NCBI GenBank assembly: GCA_027620495.1
Contig: JAQCEA010000005.1
Location: 79,354-143,353, forward strand
Direction of reading: 5' to 3'
DNA from: Pseudomonadota bacterium
GTDB lineage: Bacteria > Pseudomonadota > Alphaproteobacteria > Puniceispirillales > Puniceispirillaceae
Length of the DNA stretch: 64,000 nt
A program made the translations under genes and the position numbers. This document shows positions 11,713 through 22,441 of the stretch, piece after piece. The first letter of the stretch is position 1. Every line of letters begins with the position of its first letter. The notes below the pieces were generated by a model that searched no databases, had not been told where the DNA came from, and worked only from the letters and a program-made list of their open reading frames with translations.

Positions 11713-13935
11713 CTAGAGAAAACTATAGGGGTCAATATCAATATGCAGCCGCACTTGTGCCGGTAATTTTACATCTGCGATCCAGTCTCGCAAAATGCGT
11801 TGTAAATCAATGGTTTTTTCAGCGCGCAACAAAAATCTGGCACGATGACGCCCCTTTAAATAGGCCAGAGGCGCCATCGCCGGGCCAAAACAATCAACAT
11901 GATCAAATACTGGTCGGCTGGCCGCCAGCAACCGCATGGCTTCATGCAGTTTGGTGTCGTCGGGCGAAGATAAAATGACTGCAGCCAGCTGGGCAAAGGG
12001 CGGCATGCCAGCTTCTGCCCGCGCCGTCGCCTCATTGGCCAGAAATTGGTTCCGGTCTCCGCCAAGCAAACTTGTTAGAACCGGGTTTTCCGGATCAAGC
12101 GTCTGCAATAATGCCTCGCCAGTGCGCGATTCGCGGCCCGCCCGGCCAGCCACCTGCGACAGCATCTGAAATGTGCGTTCGCTGGCACGCAAATCACCGC
12201 CAGCAAGGCCAAGATCCGCATCCACCACGCCAACCAAGGTCAAATTTGGAAAATGATGTCCTTTCGCGGCCATTTGCGTGCCAACAATAATATCCACCTC
12301 ACCAGCTTGTACCGATTCAATGAAATTTTGCGCGGCTTTTGGCGTGCCAACCGTATCACTCGACAACACCGCAAACCGGGCTTCTGGAAACCGCCACAAT
12401 ACCTCTTCAGCCAGTCGTTCAACACCTGGGCCGCAAGCCTGCATACTGTCGCTTTGGCCACATTGCAGACAATCTTGGCGGGGGCGTGTTTCATGGCCGC
12501 AATGATGACACCGCATCCGGCCAGCCAGACGATGCGCCACCATCCAAGAATCACAATGCGGACAGTTCACTTTCGCACCGCAGGCCCCGCATAAGGTGAG
12601 CGGGGCATATCCACGCCGATTGAGGAACAACAGGCTTTGTTCACCATCTTCTAGGCGTTGCCGCATTGCCGCAACCAGCGGGGGGGCAAGCCAACGGCCA
12701 CGCTCAGGCGGCGTTTTACGTAAATCAATGGCTCTGATTTGTGGCAGGCTGGCACCATGCACCCGGTCTGACAGCACCACATGCCGATAGCGGGCCGCCC
12801 CACCTGTGGCACCAGCATTCACCCAGCTTTCAAGCGATGGGGTCGCACTGGCCAGAATAATTGGACAGGTTTCGATTCGAGCCCGCAAGACAGCCATATC
12901 ACGGGCCTGATAAATCACTTGGTCTTCCTGTTTAAAAGCATGTTCATGTTCTTCATCAACAATGATCAGCCCTAGATTTTTAAAGGGTAAAAATAATGCT
13001 GACCGGGCGCCAACCACCACCGATAGCTTGCCTTCCAGCGCAAATCGCCACGCGCGGCGTTTCTGTGCGGCAGTCACATCTGAATGCCATTCCTCCGGCG
13101 ATACCCCAAAACGCGTGGCAAACCTGTTGCGCCACGCCGCCGATAGGGCAATTTCCGGCAATAGGATGAGAATTTGCTGGCCAGCCTGCAGCGCGGCTTT
13201 TACCGCTTCAAAATAGACTTCGGTTTTGCCAGACCCGGTGACCCCATCAAGAAGCGTTGCCGAAAACCCCTGGCCAATCATTGCCGATAAATCACTAGCC
13301 GCAGCGGCCTGTGTCGAACTGAGCGTCAGCCCGGGCAGATCATGGCGGGGGGACGGGGGCGGCTGGTCTGCCGCCACATGTTCAACCGCAAGAAGCCCCT
13401 GTGCCACCATGCCAGTGATCACCGCTTGGCTGACATTGGCCGCGGCAGAAATGTCGCTGGCACTGCGCCGTAGCTGGTCAGCCATCAGGTCAAATACACG
13501 CTGGCGCGCTTTTGTCAGGGGTTTGTCAAGCTGTGTAACTTTCGGCAGGGTATATTGCTTTTGCAAGGCCGGCGGAGCCAATGCAGATGGTTGACTGAGA
13601 ATCATTTTGGCAACCGCACCTAGCGGCGATACCGTCCAATCGGCAAACCGCTTCATAAAAAGCAGCAAAGACTCTGGCAAAGCGGCGACAGCGGCGACAT
13701 CTTCCAGACTACGCAGTTTTTCCGCCGCCACATCGCCATCCCCAGCCCCCAGCACAATGCCCGGCAAGCGCCGATTACCAAAAGGCGCAATCACCACACT
13801 GCCAATACCAACAGATAATTGCGGCGGTACCAGATAGTCGAAACATCCCGGCACCGGCGTTGCCAAAACCACCGAGACACGGTCATGCCGCACCGCATCT
13901 TTCGGCAAGGATGGTTTTGACAGGGACAAGGACAT
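11713..13935 (-). CDS. priA: primosomal replication protein N' (PriA helicase)
   Basis: PriA is the superfamily 2 DNA helicase that recognises stalled forks and reloads the replisome. The DNA-binding N-terminal part (FDYLVPPQL..GSVVIAPFGNR) is followed by Walker A DGVTGSGKTEVYFEA near residue 240, the DEEH box in IIVDEEHEHAFKQED, and a cysteine-rich zinc region (CGAC, CPHC, CHHCG, CLQCG) around residues 457-505. The length of 740 residues is normal. It lies upstream of atpH on the same strand, separated by about 210 bases when the GTG start of atpH is used. Confidence 0.97.
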   Translation of the reverse strand: MSLSLSKPSLPKDAVRHDRVSVVLATPVPGCFDYLVPPQLSVGIGSVVIAPFGNRRLPGIVLGAGDGDVAAEKLRSLEDVAAVAALPESLLLFMKRFADWTVSPLGAVAKMILSQPSALAPPALQKQYTLPKVTQLDKPLTKARQRVFDLMADQLRRSASDISAAANVSQAVITGMVAQGLLAVEHVAADQPPPSPRHDLPGLTLSSTQAAAASDLSAMIGQGFSATLLDGVTGSGKTEVYFEAVKAALQAGQQILILLPEIALSAAWRNRFATRFGVSPEEWHSDVTAAQKRRAWRFALEGKLSVVVGARSALFLPFKNLGLIIVDEEHEHAFKQEDQVIYQARDMAVLRARIETCPIILASATPSLESWVNAGATGGAARYRHVVLSDRVHGASLPQIRAIDLRKTPPERGRWLAPPLVAAMRQRLEDGEQSLLFLNRRGYAPLTLCGACGAKVNCPHCDSWMVAHRLAGRMRCHHCGHETRPRQDCLQCGQSDSMQACGPGVERLAEEVLWRFPEARFAVLSSDTVGTPKAAQNFIESVQAGEVDIIVGTQMAAKGHHFPNLTLVGVVDADLGLAGGDLRASERTFQMLSQVAGRAGRESRTGEALLQTLDPENPVLTSLLGGDRNQFLANEATARAEAGMPPFAQLAAVILSSPDDTKLHEAMRLLAASRPVFDHVDCFGPAMAPLAYLKGRHRARFLLRAEKTIDLQRILRDWIADVKLPAQVRLHIDIDPYSFL

Positions 13936-13992
13936 GGGATGATTATGCTTTCTTTCTTTCTTAGCCGGGCTTTCTTAGCCGGGGCGTTCTTC

Positions 13993-14037
13993 GCTTGGCT
14001 GGGCTTAGCTTGGCTGGGCTTAGCTTGGCTGGGCTTT
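13993..14037. repeat. 15-bp tandem repeat, three copies
   Basis: The unit GCTTGGCTGGGCTTA occurs at 13993-14007 and 14008-14022, with a third copy at 14023-14037 differing only in its last base. Just to the left (about 13950-13985) a related degenerate unit containing CTTAGCCGGG is repeated twice. The array lies in the 280-base gap between the divergent genes priA and the transaldolase-like gene. Confidence 0.9.
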
Positions 14038-14215
14038 TACAGCTTCAATAGTTTATCTGGCTAGTTGCCGGGGGCATCATAACATGGCTTGACCCAACAC
14101 CGAGCATGAAGGTTATAGATTTGCAAGACCGGTTACGGTAAACTGGCCCTCTCATTTATGCGATGCTTTATCAAAAAGTGCGCAGAGCCATCTGTCCATA
14201 GCAGGATTATAAATA

Positions 14216-14869
14216 ATGAAAATTTTTCTTGATAGCGCAGACCTTGATGAAATCACCGCGCTTCGTGATACCGGCTTTGTTGACGGTGTGACAACAAACC
14301 CCTCACTCATTGCCAAATCGGGCCATAATATTCTTGATAGAATTGCTGAAATTTGTGCGATTGTTGACGGGCCGGTTAGCGCCGAAGTTACCGCGACTGA
14401 TTATGACACAATGCTTGCCGAAGGCCGTAAATTGGCCGCCATTGCACCAAATGTTGCGGTAAAAGTCCCGCTGACCAAAGCCGGATTGCAAACCTGCCGG
14501 ACGCTCAGTGATGCGGGAACAAAGGTCAATGTGACGCTGTGTTTCACCGCTGGTCAGGCGTTGCTAGCGGCAAAGGCCGGGGCCACATTTATTTCACCTT
14601 TTGTGGGTCGGCTTGATGATATTGGCAAAGATGGCATGGGATTGATCGAAGAGATTTGCACGCTCTATGCAAATTATGATTGCCCTACCGAAGTGTTGGT
14701 CGCATCTGTGCGTAGCACGCAACATGTTGTTGATGCCGCGCTGATGGGGGCGGATGTGGTTACCTTGCCACCAAAAATTCTAACGGCCTTGTATCATCAC
14801 CCGCTAACCGATAGTGGGCTTGACGCCTTTTTAAAAGATTGGGCAAAAACCGGGCAGTCAATCCTCTAG
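14216..14869 (+). CDS. transaldolase-like fructose-6-phosphate aldolase
   Basis: Members of this small (about 215-residue) transaldolase family form a Schiff base between an active-site lysine and a ketose phosphate. The start [13 protein letters not shown], the motif [13 protein letters not shown] near residue 25 and the lysine in [13 protein letters not shown] near residue 86 are all present. Family members are annotated either as transaldolase (pentose phosphate pathway) or fructose-6-phosphate aldolase; the sequence alone does not separate the two. It starts the + strand set that continues to the DUF484 gene and xerC. Confidence 0.93.
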   Translation: MKIFLDSADLDEITALRDTGFVDGVTTNPSLIAKSGHNILDRIAEICAIVDGPVSAEVTATDYDTMLAEGRKLAAIAPNVAVKVPLTKAGLQTCRTLSDAGTKVNVTLCFTAGQALLAAKAGATFISPFVGRLDDIGKDGMGLIEEICTLYANYDCPTEVLVASVRSTQHVVDAALMGADVVTLPPKILTALYHHPLTDSGLDAFLKDWAKTGQSIL

Positions 14870-14928
14870 CGTGATGATCGGCGGTTCAGACAGCGTCAGC
14901 TAAAAGCACCCAAAGGTGGGAGCCGGAA

Positions 14929-15645
14929 ATGACCAAGGATAAATCAGCAATTTCAGCAGATGATGTTGTGGCCTATATCACCGCACATCCAGACTGTCTG
15001 GCGCATCATCCCGATCTTCTTGCCCAATGTCTTGATGCGGCCAAATCTGTATCGGGTGATAACGCCCATGATCAAGCCAACATTGTGGATTTAAGCCCGG
15101 CATTAGCGGCACGGGCGCGTGATGAAGCACGGCGCGCCGGGTTAGCGCATAAATCACTATTGCATGTGGCAGCTGAAAATATGGTGAGTTGGCGGCGCTT
15201 GCATCATGCGACGTTGGGGCTTTTGGCAAGCACTGATCTAGCTGGATTATGCCATGTAATTTCAGCCGAATTTCCAGTTATTTTTGATGTCGAAAAATCT
15301 GCTTTAATTATCGAATCAGAAACCAGCCATTCCGGCATGGTTGCCGCCGGGCTTGATGTCCGGCCTGCCGCGCAAATTGCCGCCGCCCTGCATGATCGCA
15401 CGCTCTATCTAGGCACGCCAAACGAGGCAGGTACAGCGATCATGGGACAGGCCGCACCAAGCATGGCCTTGATCAGATTGCCAGACCGTTTGCCAGCACC
15501 AGTATCAAATTGCGTGTTACTCCTTGCCGGGAAACATGCGACAAGTTTTCAACCCGACTTGGGAAGTGATTTACTGGTATTACTGGCGGAAATGGTCGGT
15601 GTGACATTGGCAGCCCGGCTTGAATCTTTGGCGGAACCAACATGA
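14929..15645 (+). CDS. DUF484 family protein (GAF-like)
   Basis: The opening DVVAYITAHPDCLAHHPDLLAQ near residues 12-34 is the typical DUF484 start, followed by an arginine/alanine-rich helix (ALAARARDEARRAGLAHKS) and a GAF-like C-terminal half. The function of the family is not established. GGTGGGAG precedes the ATG. The stop overlaps the start of xerC as ATGA; DUF484 genes beside xerC are a recurrent arrangement in proteobacteria, which suggests a shared role in chromosome maintenance, but that is inference. Confidence 0.88.
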   Translation: MTKDKSAISADDVVAYITAHPDCLAHHPDLLAQCLDAAKSVSGDNAHDQANIVDLSPALAARARDEARRAGLAHKSLLHVAAENMVSWRRLHHATLGLLASTDLAGLCHVISAEFPVIFDVEKSALIIESETSHSGMVAAGLDVRPAAQIAAALHDRTLYLGTPNEAGTAIMGQAAPSMALIRLPDRLPAPVSNCVLLLAGKHATSFQPDLGSDLLVLLAEMVGVTLAARLESLAEPT

Positions 15646-16535
15646 TTGACGCCGCGCATCGTTCGGCATGGCTGACATGGCTGGCAACTGAAAAGCGCTA
15701 TGGAGACAACACGCTCGACGCCTATGCCCGCGATCTGGATGATTTTTCGGCATTTGCCGCCACCACGCCAGCGGCACCCAGCATGATTGACCGACAGATT
15801 TTTCGCGGCTGGCTCGCCAATATGGCGGCGCGGCAATTGGCCCTAACCACCATCGCAAGGCGGGTGTCGTCCCTGCGCGGCTTTTACCGGTTTTGTGGCC
15901 GCCGCCAGCTTCTTGATGTACCCGATCTTAGCTGGCTTCGGTCGCCAAAACCCAACCGGCCCGTGCCCAAATCACTATCTGCTGATGACGCCAAATCTCT
16001 GCTTGCGGCGATTTTTTACCGGCGCGGTGCTGATTGGGTGAAACAACGCGATTTTGCCGTTTTGATCCTGCTCTATGGTGCCGGGCTTCGCATTTCCGAA
16101 GCACTAGGATTGCGCCGCGGCGACGCCCCACTTGGCGACTGGCTGACAATTATCGGCAAAGGCAACAAAACCCGCGAGGTGCCGGTACTTGCCGCGGCGG
16201 CCGAAGCTGTTGATGACTATTTGGCAGCCTGTCCGTTTGATGATGGCCCGTCTGCACCTTTGTTTGTCAGCAGCCGCGGCAGCGCATTAGGCCCGCGGGC
16301 GGTACAAAGATTGGTCGAAGATTTGCGGGCCAGCCTTGATTTGCCAGCGCATGTCACACCGCATGCGCTCAGACATGCCTTTGCCACACATCTTCTTGGC
16401 AATGGTGGCGATTTACGGGCGATTCAGGAACTGCTTGGCCATGCCAGCCTATCAACAACCCAGCGTTATACGCAGGTTGATGAAAGCCATCTGATCCAGA
16501 TTCATCGTGACACCCACCCCCGGGCGCGGCGCTAA
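15642..16535 (+). CDS. xerC: tyrosine recombinase XerC
   Basis: XerC acts with XerD at dif to resolve chromosome dimers before division. All expected catalytic residues are visible in the 297-residue product: R150 in GAGLRISEAL, K173/K175 in GKGNK, H241 and R244 in HALRHAF, H267 in LGHASLSTTQ and nucleophile Y276 in RYTQVD. The N-terminal SAM-like core-binding domain covers roughly residues 1-100. The stop codon directly abuts the stop of the convergent lpd gene, with no bases between. Confidence 0.95.
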   Translation: MIDAAHRSAWLTWLATEKRYGDNTLDAYARDLDDFSAFAATTPAAPSMIDRQIFRGWLANMAARQLALTTIARRVSSLRGFYRFCGRRQLLDVPDLSWLRSPKPNRPVPKSLSADDAKSLLAAIFYRRGADWVKQRDFAVLILLYGAGLRISEALGLRRGDAPLGDWLTIIGKGNKTREVPVLAAAAEAVDDYLAACPFDDGPSAPLFVSSRGSALGPRAVQRLVEDLRASLDLPAHVTPHALRHAFATHLLGNGGDLRAIQELLGHASLSTTQRYTQVDESHLIQIHRDTHPRARR

Positions 16536-17945
16536 CTACATATGAATGGCGCGGCCATCAACGGCCAATGCCGCCTCTTTTACCGCTTCATTCAATGTCG
16601 GGTGGCCATGACAGGTACGGGCGATATCTTCGGCCGAAGCGCCAAACGCCATCGCCGCGGCGCATTCATGAATTACCGTACCAGCCTCATGCCCGATAAT
16701 ATGCACGCCAAGCACCTTGTCGGTGCGGCTACAAGCCAGGATTTTAACAAACCCATCGCTATGGCCTTGGGCGCGAGCGCGGCTGTTCGCTGAAAACGGA
16801 AAGACGCCTTTTTTATAGTCAATATTGGCGACTTTCAGCGTCTCTTCACTTTGCCCCAGCGTGGCAATTTCTGGGGCGGTATAAACGATGCCGGGTACCA
16901 GACTATAATCGACATGGCCAGCTTTACCCGCCATCATTTCAGCCGCAGCCACCGCATCTTCTTCAGCCTTGTGCGCCAGCATTGGCCCCTCGATCACATC
17001 ACCGATGGCATAGACATCATCTAGGCTGGTTTCAAATCGCGAATCAACTGCAATCCGGCCGCGTTCGGTCAAGACAATCCCGGCCGCCTCTAGACCAAGA
17101 CCATCGGTTGCCGGATGCCGACCAACCGATACCAATGCAATGTCAGCGCTGATCAATTCAGACCTGCCGCCATCTGCAGGTTCCACAGTCAGCGTGACCC
17201 CAGTTTTTGATGATTTTGCCTGTTTTACCGCTGTACTCAAACGGAAAGACAATCCCTGTTTTTTGGCAATCGCCATGAATTTTTTAGCAATTTCATCATC
17301 CATGCCAGGCAGGATGCGCGGCAGAAATTCAATCACTTCAACTTTGGCACCAAGCCGGGCCCATACAGTGCCAAGCTCTAGCCCGATATAACCTGCACCA
17401 ATCACCACCAATTTTTTTGGACATTTGGTCAGACTTAACGCGCCAGTAGAACTGACGATGTGTTTTTCATCAATGGTGATGCCGGGCAAGCTAGAGGCGT
17501 GACTGCCGGTGGCAATCATAATTTTTTCCGATTTGTAGCTGCCTTTGTCTTTGCCATCGACAATCGTCACGGCACCAGAACCATCAATCCGCGCGGTGCC
17601 TTCAAGCCGGGTGATTTTGTTTTTCTTGAACAAAAAATCAATGCCTGTGGTCAGCCCCGACACAATATCTGATTTGGACTGCATCATCGCTGCCAAATCA
17701 AGTTTGACCGACCCAATGGCCACACCCATGCTGGCCAAATGGCCGGATGCCGCATTGGCATAATGTTCAGATGCATGAAGCAATGCCTTTGACGGAATAC
17801 AGCCAACATTCAGGCAGGTGCCACCAAGGCTAGCGCGTTTTTCAATACAGGCAACGCGCATGCCTAATTGTGCCGCACGAATGGCCCCCACATACCCACC
17901 AGGGCCAGCCCCAATGACAATTAGGTCAAAATTTTCATTGCTCAT
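16536..17945 (-). CDS. lpd: dihydrolipoyl dehydrogenase (E3)
   Basis: E3 reoxidises dihydrolipoamide in 2-oxo acid dehydrogenase complexes, passing electrons to NAD. The FAD-binding IGAGPGGYVGAIRAAQLG, the redox-active disulphide C44/C49 in GGTCLNVGCIPSK, the NAD-binding VIGAGYIGLELG and the catalytic HPTLNE of the partner-subunit interface near the C-terminus are all present. It follows sucB on the same strand, so it is most likely the E3 of the 2-oxoglutarate dehydrogenase complex, though it could serve other complexes. Confidence 0.97.
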   Translation of the reverse strand: MSNENFDLIVIGAGPGGYVGAIRAAQLGMRVACIEKRASLGGTCLNVGCIPSKALLHASEHYANAASGHLASMGVAIGSVKLDLAAMMQSKSDIVSGLTTGIDFLFKKNKITRLEGTARIDGSGAVTIVDGKDKGSYKSEKIMIATGSHASSLPGITIDEKHIVSSTGALSLTKCPKKLVVIGAGYIGLELGTVWARLGAKVEVIEFLPRILPGMDDEIAKKFMAIAKKQGLSFRLSTAVKQAKSSKTGVTLTVEPADGGRSELISADIALVSVGRHPATDGLGLEAAGIVLTERGRIAVDSRFETSLDDVYAIGDVIEGPMLAHKAEEDAVAAAEMMAGKAGHVDYSLVPGIVYTAPEIATLGQSEETLKVANIDYKKGVFPFSANSRARAQGHSDGFVKILACSRTDKVLGVHIIGHEAGTVIHECAAAMAFGASAEDIARTCHGHPTLNEAVKEAALAVDGRAIHM

Positions 17946-18003
17946 GACTGCAGCCTATCATCTGTTATTATTTTTTCTATGCGCCGCTGCCAGCGTTGTC
18001 AGT

Positions 18004-19290
18004 TTATACACCAAGCAATAAACGGCGCGGGTCTTCAACCACATCTTTGATACGTTTCAAGAACGATACCGCCTCGCGGCCATCAATAATGCGATGGTCA
18101 TAAGATAATGCCAGATACATCATTGGCCTAATCACAATCTGATCATCAACCACAACCGGGCGCTTATCGATCTTATGCATGCCCAAAATAGCGCTTTGCG
18201 GGGGGTTTAAGATCGGCGTCGACATCAGCGAGCCGTAAACACCACCATTCGAAATGGTAAAGGTGCCGCCAGCCATTTCATCAGGTGCGATTTTACCGTC
18301 ACGCGCACGGGTGCCAAAATCAGCAATGGCTTGTTCGGTTGCGGCCAGACTCATCGCCCCCGCATCTTTAATCACCGGCACCACAAGCCCCTGCGGCGTG
18401 CCAACGGCAACACCAATATTATAATAATTTTTGTAAATGATATCATCGCCGTCAATTTCGGCATTCACCGCCGGAAATTCACGAAGCGCCTGAATCGCCG
18501 CCTGTACAAATACCCCCATGAATCCCAAACGGATATCATGCGCCGTTTCAAATGCTTCTTTAAAATCGGCGCGCAATTTCATCAGCGCCGACATGTCAAC
18601 TTCATTGAATGTGGTCAACATGGCCGCGGTGTTTTGTGCCGATTTCAACCGGCTGGCAATGACCTTTCGCAATTTTGACATTGGCACGCGTTCTTCGCGC
18701 GCGGCATCGACATCACGTGATGGTGCCCGTGATGGCGTGGGTGCTGGCGCCAATGGCGTGGGTGTGGCGGCGGCAGGTATTGTTGCTGATGGGGCTTTGT
18801 TGACCGCATTCAATATATCAGCCTTGGTCAACCGGCCGCCAACACCGGTTCCGCTGATCCTTGCCGGATCAAGATTATGTTCCGTTACCAAGCGGCGCAC
18901 TGCTGGCGACAAATGATCATGGCTGGCTGCGGCTGCTGGTGCCATGGGTGCCGCCGCATCTTGCACAGCTGGTTTTTCAGCCGGCTGTTGAGCTGGCTTT
19001 TCAGCAGATGCTTTCGCCTCACTTTTTGCTGGCTTGGACGGGGCGGCACCAGCACCTTCTTCCAACCGGGCAAGGATCGCACCCACCTCAACTACAGCGC
19101 CTTCAGCCGCCACAATTTCACCAATCTGACCCGCCGCTGGGGCAGGCACTTCAAGCGTGACCTTGTCAGTTTCAAGTTCGACAACCGGTTCATCTGCCGC
19201 CACATTATCCCCGGTGGTTTTGATCCAGCGCGCCACAGTGGCATCGCTGACCGACTCACCTAAAGTTGGAACGATAATTTCAATGGCCAT
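18004..19290 (-). CDS. sucB: 2-oxoglutarate dehydrogenase E2 (dihydrolipoyllysine succinyltransferase)
   Basis: E2 transfers the succinyl group to CoA and forms the core of the complex. A single lipoyl domain has the lipoylated lysine K43 in [13 protein letters not shown] linker rich in Ala, Pro and Lys leads to an E3-binding domain ([32 protein letters not shown], about residues 128-165). After a second linker comes the catalytic domain with the histidine and aspartate in [13 protein letters not shown]. The order sucA-sucB-lpd is the expected operon. Confidence 0.97.
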   Translation of the reverse strand: MAIEIIVPTLGESVSDATVARWIKTTGDNVAADEPVVELETDKVTLEVPAPAAGQIGEIVAAEGAVVEVGAILARLEEGAGAAPSKPAKSEAKASAEKPAQQPAEKPAVQDAAAPMAPAAAASHDHLSPAVRRLVTEHNLDPARISGTGVGGRLTKADILNAVNKAPSATIPAAATPTPLAPAPTPSRAPSRDVDAAREERVPMSKLRKVIASRLKSAQNTAAMLTTFNEVDMSALMKLRADFKEAFETAHDIRLGFMGVFVQAAIQALREFPAVNAEIDGDDIIYKNYYNIGVAVGTPQGLVVPVIKDAGAMSLAATEQAIADFGTRARDGKIAPDEMAGGTFTISNGGVYGSLMSTPILNPPQSAILGMHKIDKRPVVVDDQIVIRPMMYLALSYDHRIIDGREAVSFLKRIKDVVEDPRRLLLGV

Positions 19291-19362
19291 TTCCAGCGCC
19301 CTCCTTGCGGTGCCTTCACTTTACGCAAGTCATTATAATAATGACCGTTTTTAGGTTATGCC

Positions 19363-22278
19363 CTATATCTTTGACTTGGTTGGCAGGTCTAATGCTGCCT
19401 CGACCAGATCTTTTTGTTCACGATTATGGCGCGATAATGTGCCGGTTGCCGGTGATGCGGCGGCGGCCCGACCCACATATGCCAGCCGTTGTTGCGTCAT
19501 GCCAATCTCGGCCATGATGTCTTCAATGAAATCGCGGACAAATGTCCAGCCACCCATATTTTTTGGTTCTTCCTGACACCATACGATGCTGGCTTTTGGG
19601 GTTTTTTCTAGCATCTCTTTGACAGCTTTGCTGGGGAATGGATATAGCTGTTCAACACGCAAAATTTCAATATCCCAGGCCGCGGCCGCGTCACGTGCGG
19701 CGGCCAGATCATAATAAACTTTGCCGCTACATAAAACGATCCGCTTGGCCTTGCCATGATTGACCTTGGTATCGCGTTCATCAAGCAACCGATGAAAAGT
19801 TGTGCCCGGCCCCATATCGGCCAGATCAGACACACAGGCCTTGTGGCGCAGCAATGATTTTGGCGTCATCACAACAAGCGGCTTGCGGAAATTACGCCGC
19901 AACTGGCGCCGTAACACATGAAAATAATTGGCTGGCGTTGTGCAATTGACGACCTGCATATTATCTTCGGCGCATAGTTGTAAATACCGTTCAAGACGCG
20001 CTGATGAATGTTCTGGGCCTTGGCCTTCATACCCATGCGGCAACAACAAAACCAGCCCGTTCATCCGCAACCATTTGGCCTCGCCAGATGAGATAAACTG
20101 GTCAACCACTACCTGCGCGCCATTGGCAAAATCACCAAACTGGGCTTCCCACATCACCAGTGCATTTGGTTCAACAAGGGAAAAGCCATATTCAAAGCCC
20201 ATAACCGACGCCTCGGAAAGTGGCGAGTCAATCACCTCAAAATAGGCTTGATCATCGGCTAAATTATTAAGCGGTGTGTAGCGATTTTCCGTGACTTGAT
20301 CGACAAAAACAGCATGGCGCTGGCTGAATGTCCCACGGCGTGAATCCTGCCCAGACAATCGAACCGGGTTGCCTTCGATCAAGATAGAGCCAAACGCCAG
20401 ATGTTCAGCGGTTGCCCAATCAATGCCACTGCCCGTTTTAATGTTATCAGCACGGGCGTTGATAATGCGAATGAGCTTTTTGTTCAGCGTCATGTCATCT
20501 GGCAAGCTGGTCATGCTGGCGCCAATTTGCCGCAATAAATCGAGATCAACAGCGGTTTCCCCGCGCCGATCATCGCCATGTGCTGTCACCATGCCCGACC
20601 AGTGACCTTCGAGCCAGTCTGCCTTGTTCGGCAGATAATTTGTGCCGGCATCAAACTCGGCATCCAGATACGCGATACGGTCGTCAATGACCTTTTGCGC
20701 TGCGGCTTTATCGATAAGCCCTTCATCAATCAATTGCTGGGCATAAAGATCGCGTGTTGATGGATGCCTACCGATGGCATCATACATCAAAGGTTGGGTA
20801 AAGGCTGGCTCATCACCCTCATTATGACCAAATCGGCGATAACAGAACATATCAATGACAACATCCGTGCCAAATGCCTGACGAAATTCTGTTGCGATCC
20901 GCGCCACATGTACCACCGCTTCTGGATCATCCCCATTCACATGGAAAATCGGCGCCATCACCATTTTGGCGACATCGGTCGGATAGGGTGACGACCGTGA
21001 AAATGACGGGCTGGTGGTAAACCCGATTTGATTATTGATGATGACATGAATTGTGCCGCCGGTGCGATATCCCCGTAGGGCAGAAAAGGCGAATGTTTCG
21101 GCAACAACACCCTGTCCAGCAAATGCCGCATCGCCATGCAGCAAAATACCTAAAACCTTTGTTCGGTCATGATCCTCAAGCTGTTGTTGTTTGGCGCGCA
21201 CCCGCCCCACGACAACCGGATCAACAATTTCTAGATGCGATGGGTTCGGCGCTAGTGACAAATGCACACCGGCATTGTCAAAATCTCGATCCGCAGATGC
21301 CCCCATGTGATATTTGACATCACCTGATCCACCCGCATCTTCTGGGTTTGCCGGGTTGCCAAGAAATTCCGAAATAATCGCACGAAACGGCTTTTGCAGG
21401 ACATTATGCAACACATTCAAGCGACCTCGGTGTGCCATGCCAATCACCGCTTCACGCAGGTCAAGTTGGCTACCACGCTTTAAAATTTGTTCCAGCGCCG
21501 GGATGACCGCTTCGGCACCATCCATGCCAAACCGCTTGGTGCCAGTGTATTTTTTATGGAGATAGCGTTCAAATTCTTCGGCATCAACAAGGCGTTCATA
21601 AATCGCCATTTTGCCTTTGACGGTAAAATCTGTGTGATTACCGATGGCTTCAATACGTTCTTGGATCCATGCTTTTTGCGCGGGATCCTGAATATGCATG
21701 AATTCAACACCGATTGTCCCGCAATAGGTTTGGCGCAATCGGTCAATAATTTCAGTGAGCGTGGCTGTTTCTAGACCCAATACATGATCAATGAAAATAG
21801 GGCGGTCCCAATCATCATCGCCAAACCCATAGCTTTTCGGATCAAGTTCTGGATGAAGCGGCTTATCCTCTAGTGCCAGCGGGTCAAGGTTGGCAATGAG
21901 GTGACCACGAATACGATAAGCCCGGATCAGCATCACCGCCCGCAACGAATCAAGTGTCGCTGCGCGCATGTCGGCGGCATTGATCATCCGCCCCGATACA
22001 TGGCCTTTGGCCACAGCCTTTATCGACGCATCTGGATCAACCGCTCCAATAACGCGGCTTTGTTCACGTCCCCAGCTTGGGCCAGCCTCGATATCATCGC
22101 CAGCCTGGGCCAAATCACCAAAGGCTTGAAAATAGGCGTTCCAATTTTGATCAACAGATTTAGGATCGGCCCGCCATGCCCGGTTCATTTCCGCGATAAA
22201 GGTCGCATTTGCCCCTGATAACAGGCTGAAATCAATTTGCGCACCAGCGTCACTCAAAGTCGAAGCAGCATCATCCAT
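19363..22278 (-). CDS. sucA: 2-oxoglutarate dehydrogenase E1 component
   Basis: E1 decarboxylates 2-oxoglutarate with thiamine diphosphate and passes succinyl to the lipoyl arm of E2. The 971-residue product has the family opening with FIAEMNRAWRADPKSVDQNW, the conserved GMAHRGRLNVLHNV segment, the thiamine-binding GDAAFAGQGVV region and the C-terminal EEPKNMGGW. Translation starts with MDDAASTLSDAG. A terminator-like hairpin and 190 bases separate it from mdh upstream; sucC and sucD, which often sit at this point, are absent. Confidence 0.97.
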   Translation of the reverse strand: MDDAASTLSDAGAQIDFSLLSGANATFIAEMNRAWRADPKSVDQNWNAYFQAFGDLAQAGDDIEAGPSWGREQSRVIGAVDPDASIKAVAKGHVSGRMINAADMRAATLDSLRAVMLIRAYRIRGHLIANLDPLALEDKPLHPELDPKSYGFGDDDWDRPIFIDHVLGLETATLTEIIDRLRQTYCGTIGVEFMHIQDPAQKAWIQERIEAIGNHTDFTVKGKMAIYERLVDAEEFERYLHKKYTGTKRFGMDGAEAVIPALEQILKRGSQLDLREAVIGMAHRGRLNVLHNVLQKPFRAIISEFLGNPANPEDAGGSGDVKYHMGASADRDFDNAGVHLSLAPNPSHLEIVDPVVVGRVRAKQQQLEDHDRTKVLGILLHGDAAFAGQGVVAETFAFSALRGYRTGGTIHVIINNQIGFTTSPSFSRSSPYPTDVAKMVMAPIFHVNGDDPEAVVHVARIATEFRQAFGTDVVIDMFCYRRFGHNEGDEPAFTQPLMYDAIGRHPSTRDLYAQQLIDEGLIDKAAAQKVIDDRIAYLDAEFDAGTNYLPNKADWLEGHWSGMVTAHGDDRRGETAVDLDLLRQIGASMTSLPDDMTLNKKLIRIINARADNIKTGSGIDWATAEHLAFGSILIEGNPVRLSGQDSRRGTFSQRHAVFVDQVTENRYTPLNNLADDQAYFEVIDSPLSEASVMGFEYGFSLVEPNALVMWEAQFGDFANGAQVVVDQFISSGEAKWLRMNGLVLLLPHGYEGQGPEHSSARLERYLQLCAEDNMQVVNCTTPANYFHVLRRQLRRNFRKPLVVMTPKSLLRHKACVSDLADMGPGTTFHRLLDERDTKVNHGKAKRIVLCSGKVYYDLAAARDAAAAWDIEILRVEQLYPFPSKAVKEMLEKTPKASIVWCQEEPKNMGGWTFVRDFIEDIMAEIGMTQQRLAYVGRAAAASPATGTLSRHNREQKDLVEAALDLPTKSKI

Positions 22279-22397
22279 AACAGATCGCGTTCCAATAATT
22301 GGCTAATAAAATGATTACAATGACAGTCTATGCGGTAATTTTTGTATTTCAAGTTAGACCGCACATAAAATCAATAATCAGGCAGGTGTTTGATACA

Positions 22398-22441
22398 GAA
22401 AAAGCCGGTTTAAAAAGGTAATATCCCTCTTTATACCGGCT
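22398..22441 (-). terminator. rho-independent terminator downstream of mdh
   Basis: Read on the - strand, AGCCGGT (22441-22434 region) pairs with ACCGGCT (22409-22403) and is followed by a run of T residues at 22402-22398. It lies 30 bases past the mdh stop and before sucA, so it would separate mdh from sucAB-lpd, at least partly. Confidence 0.75.
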
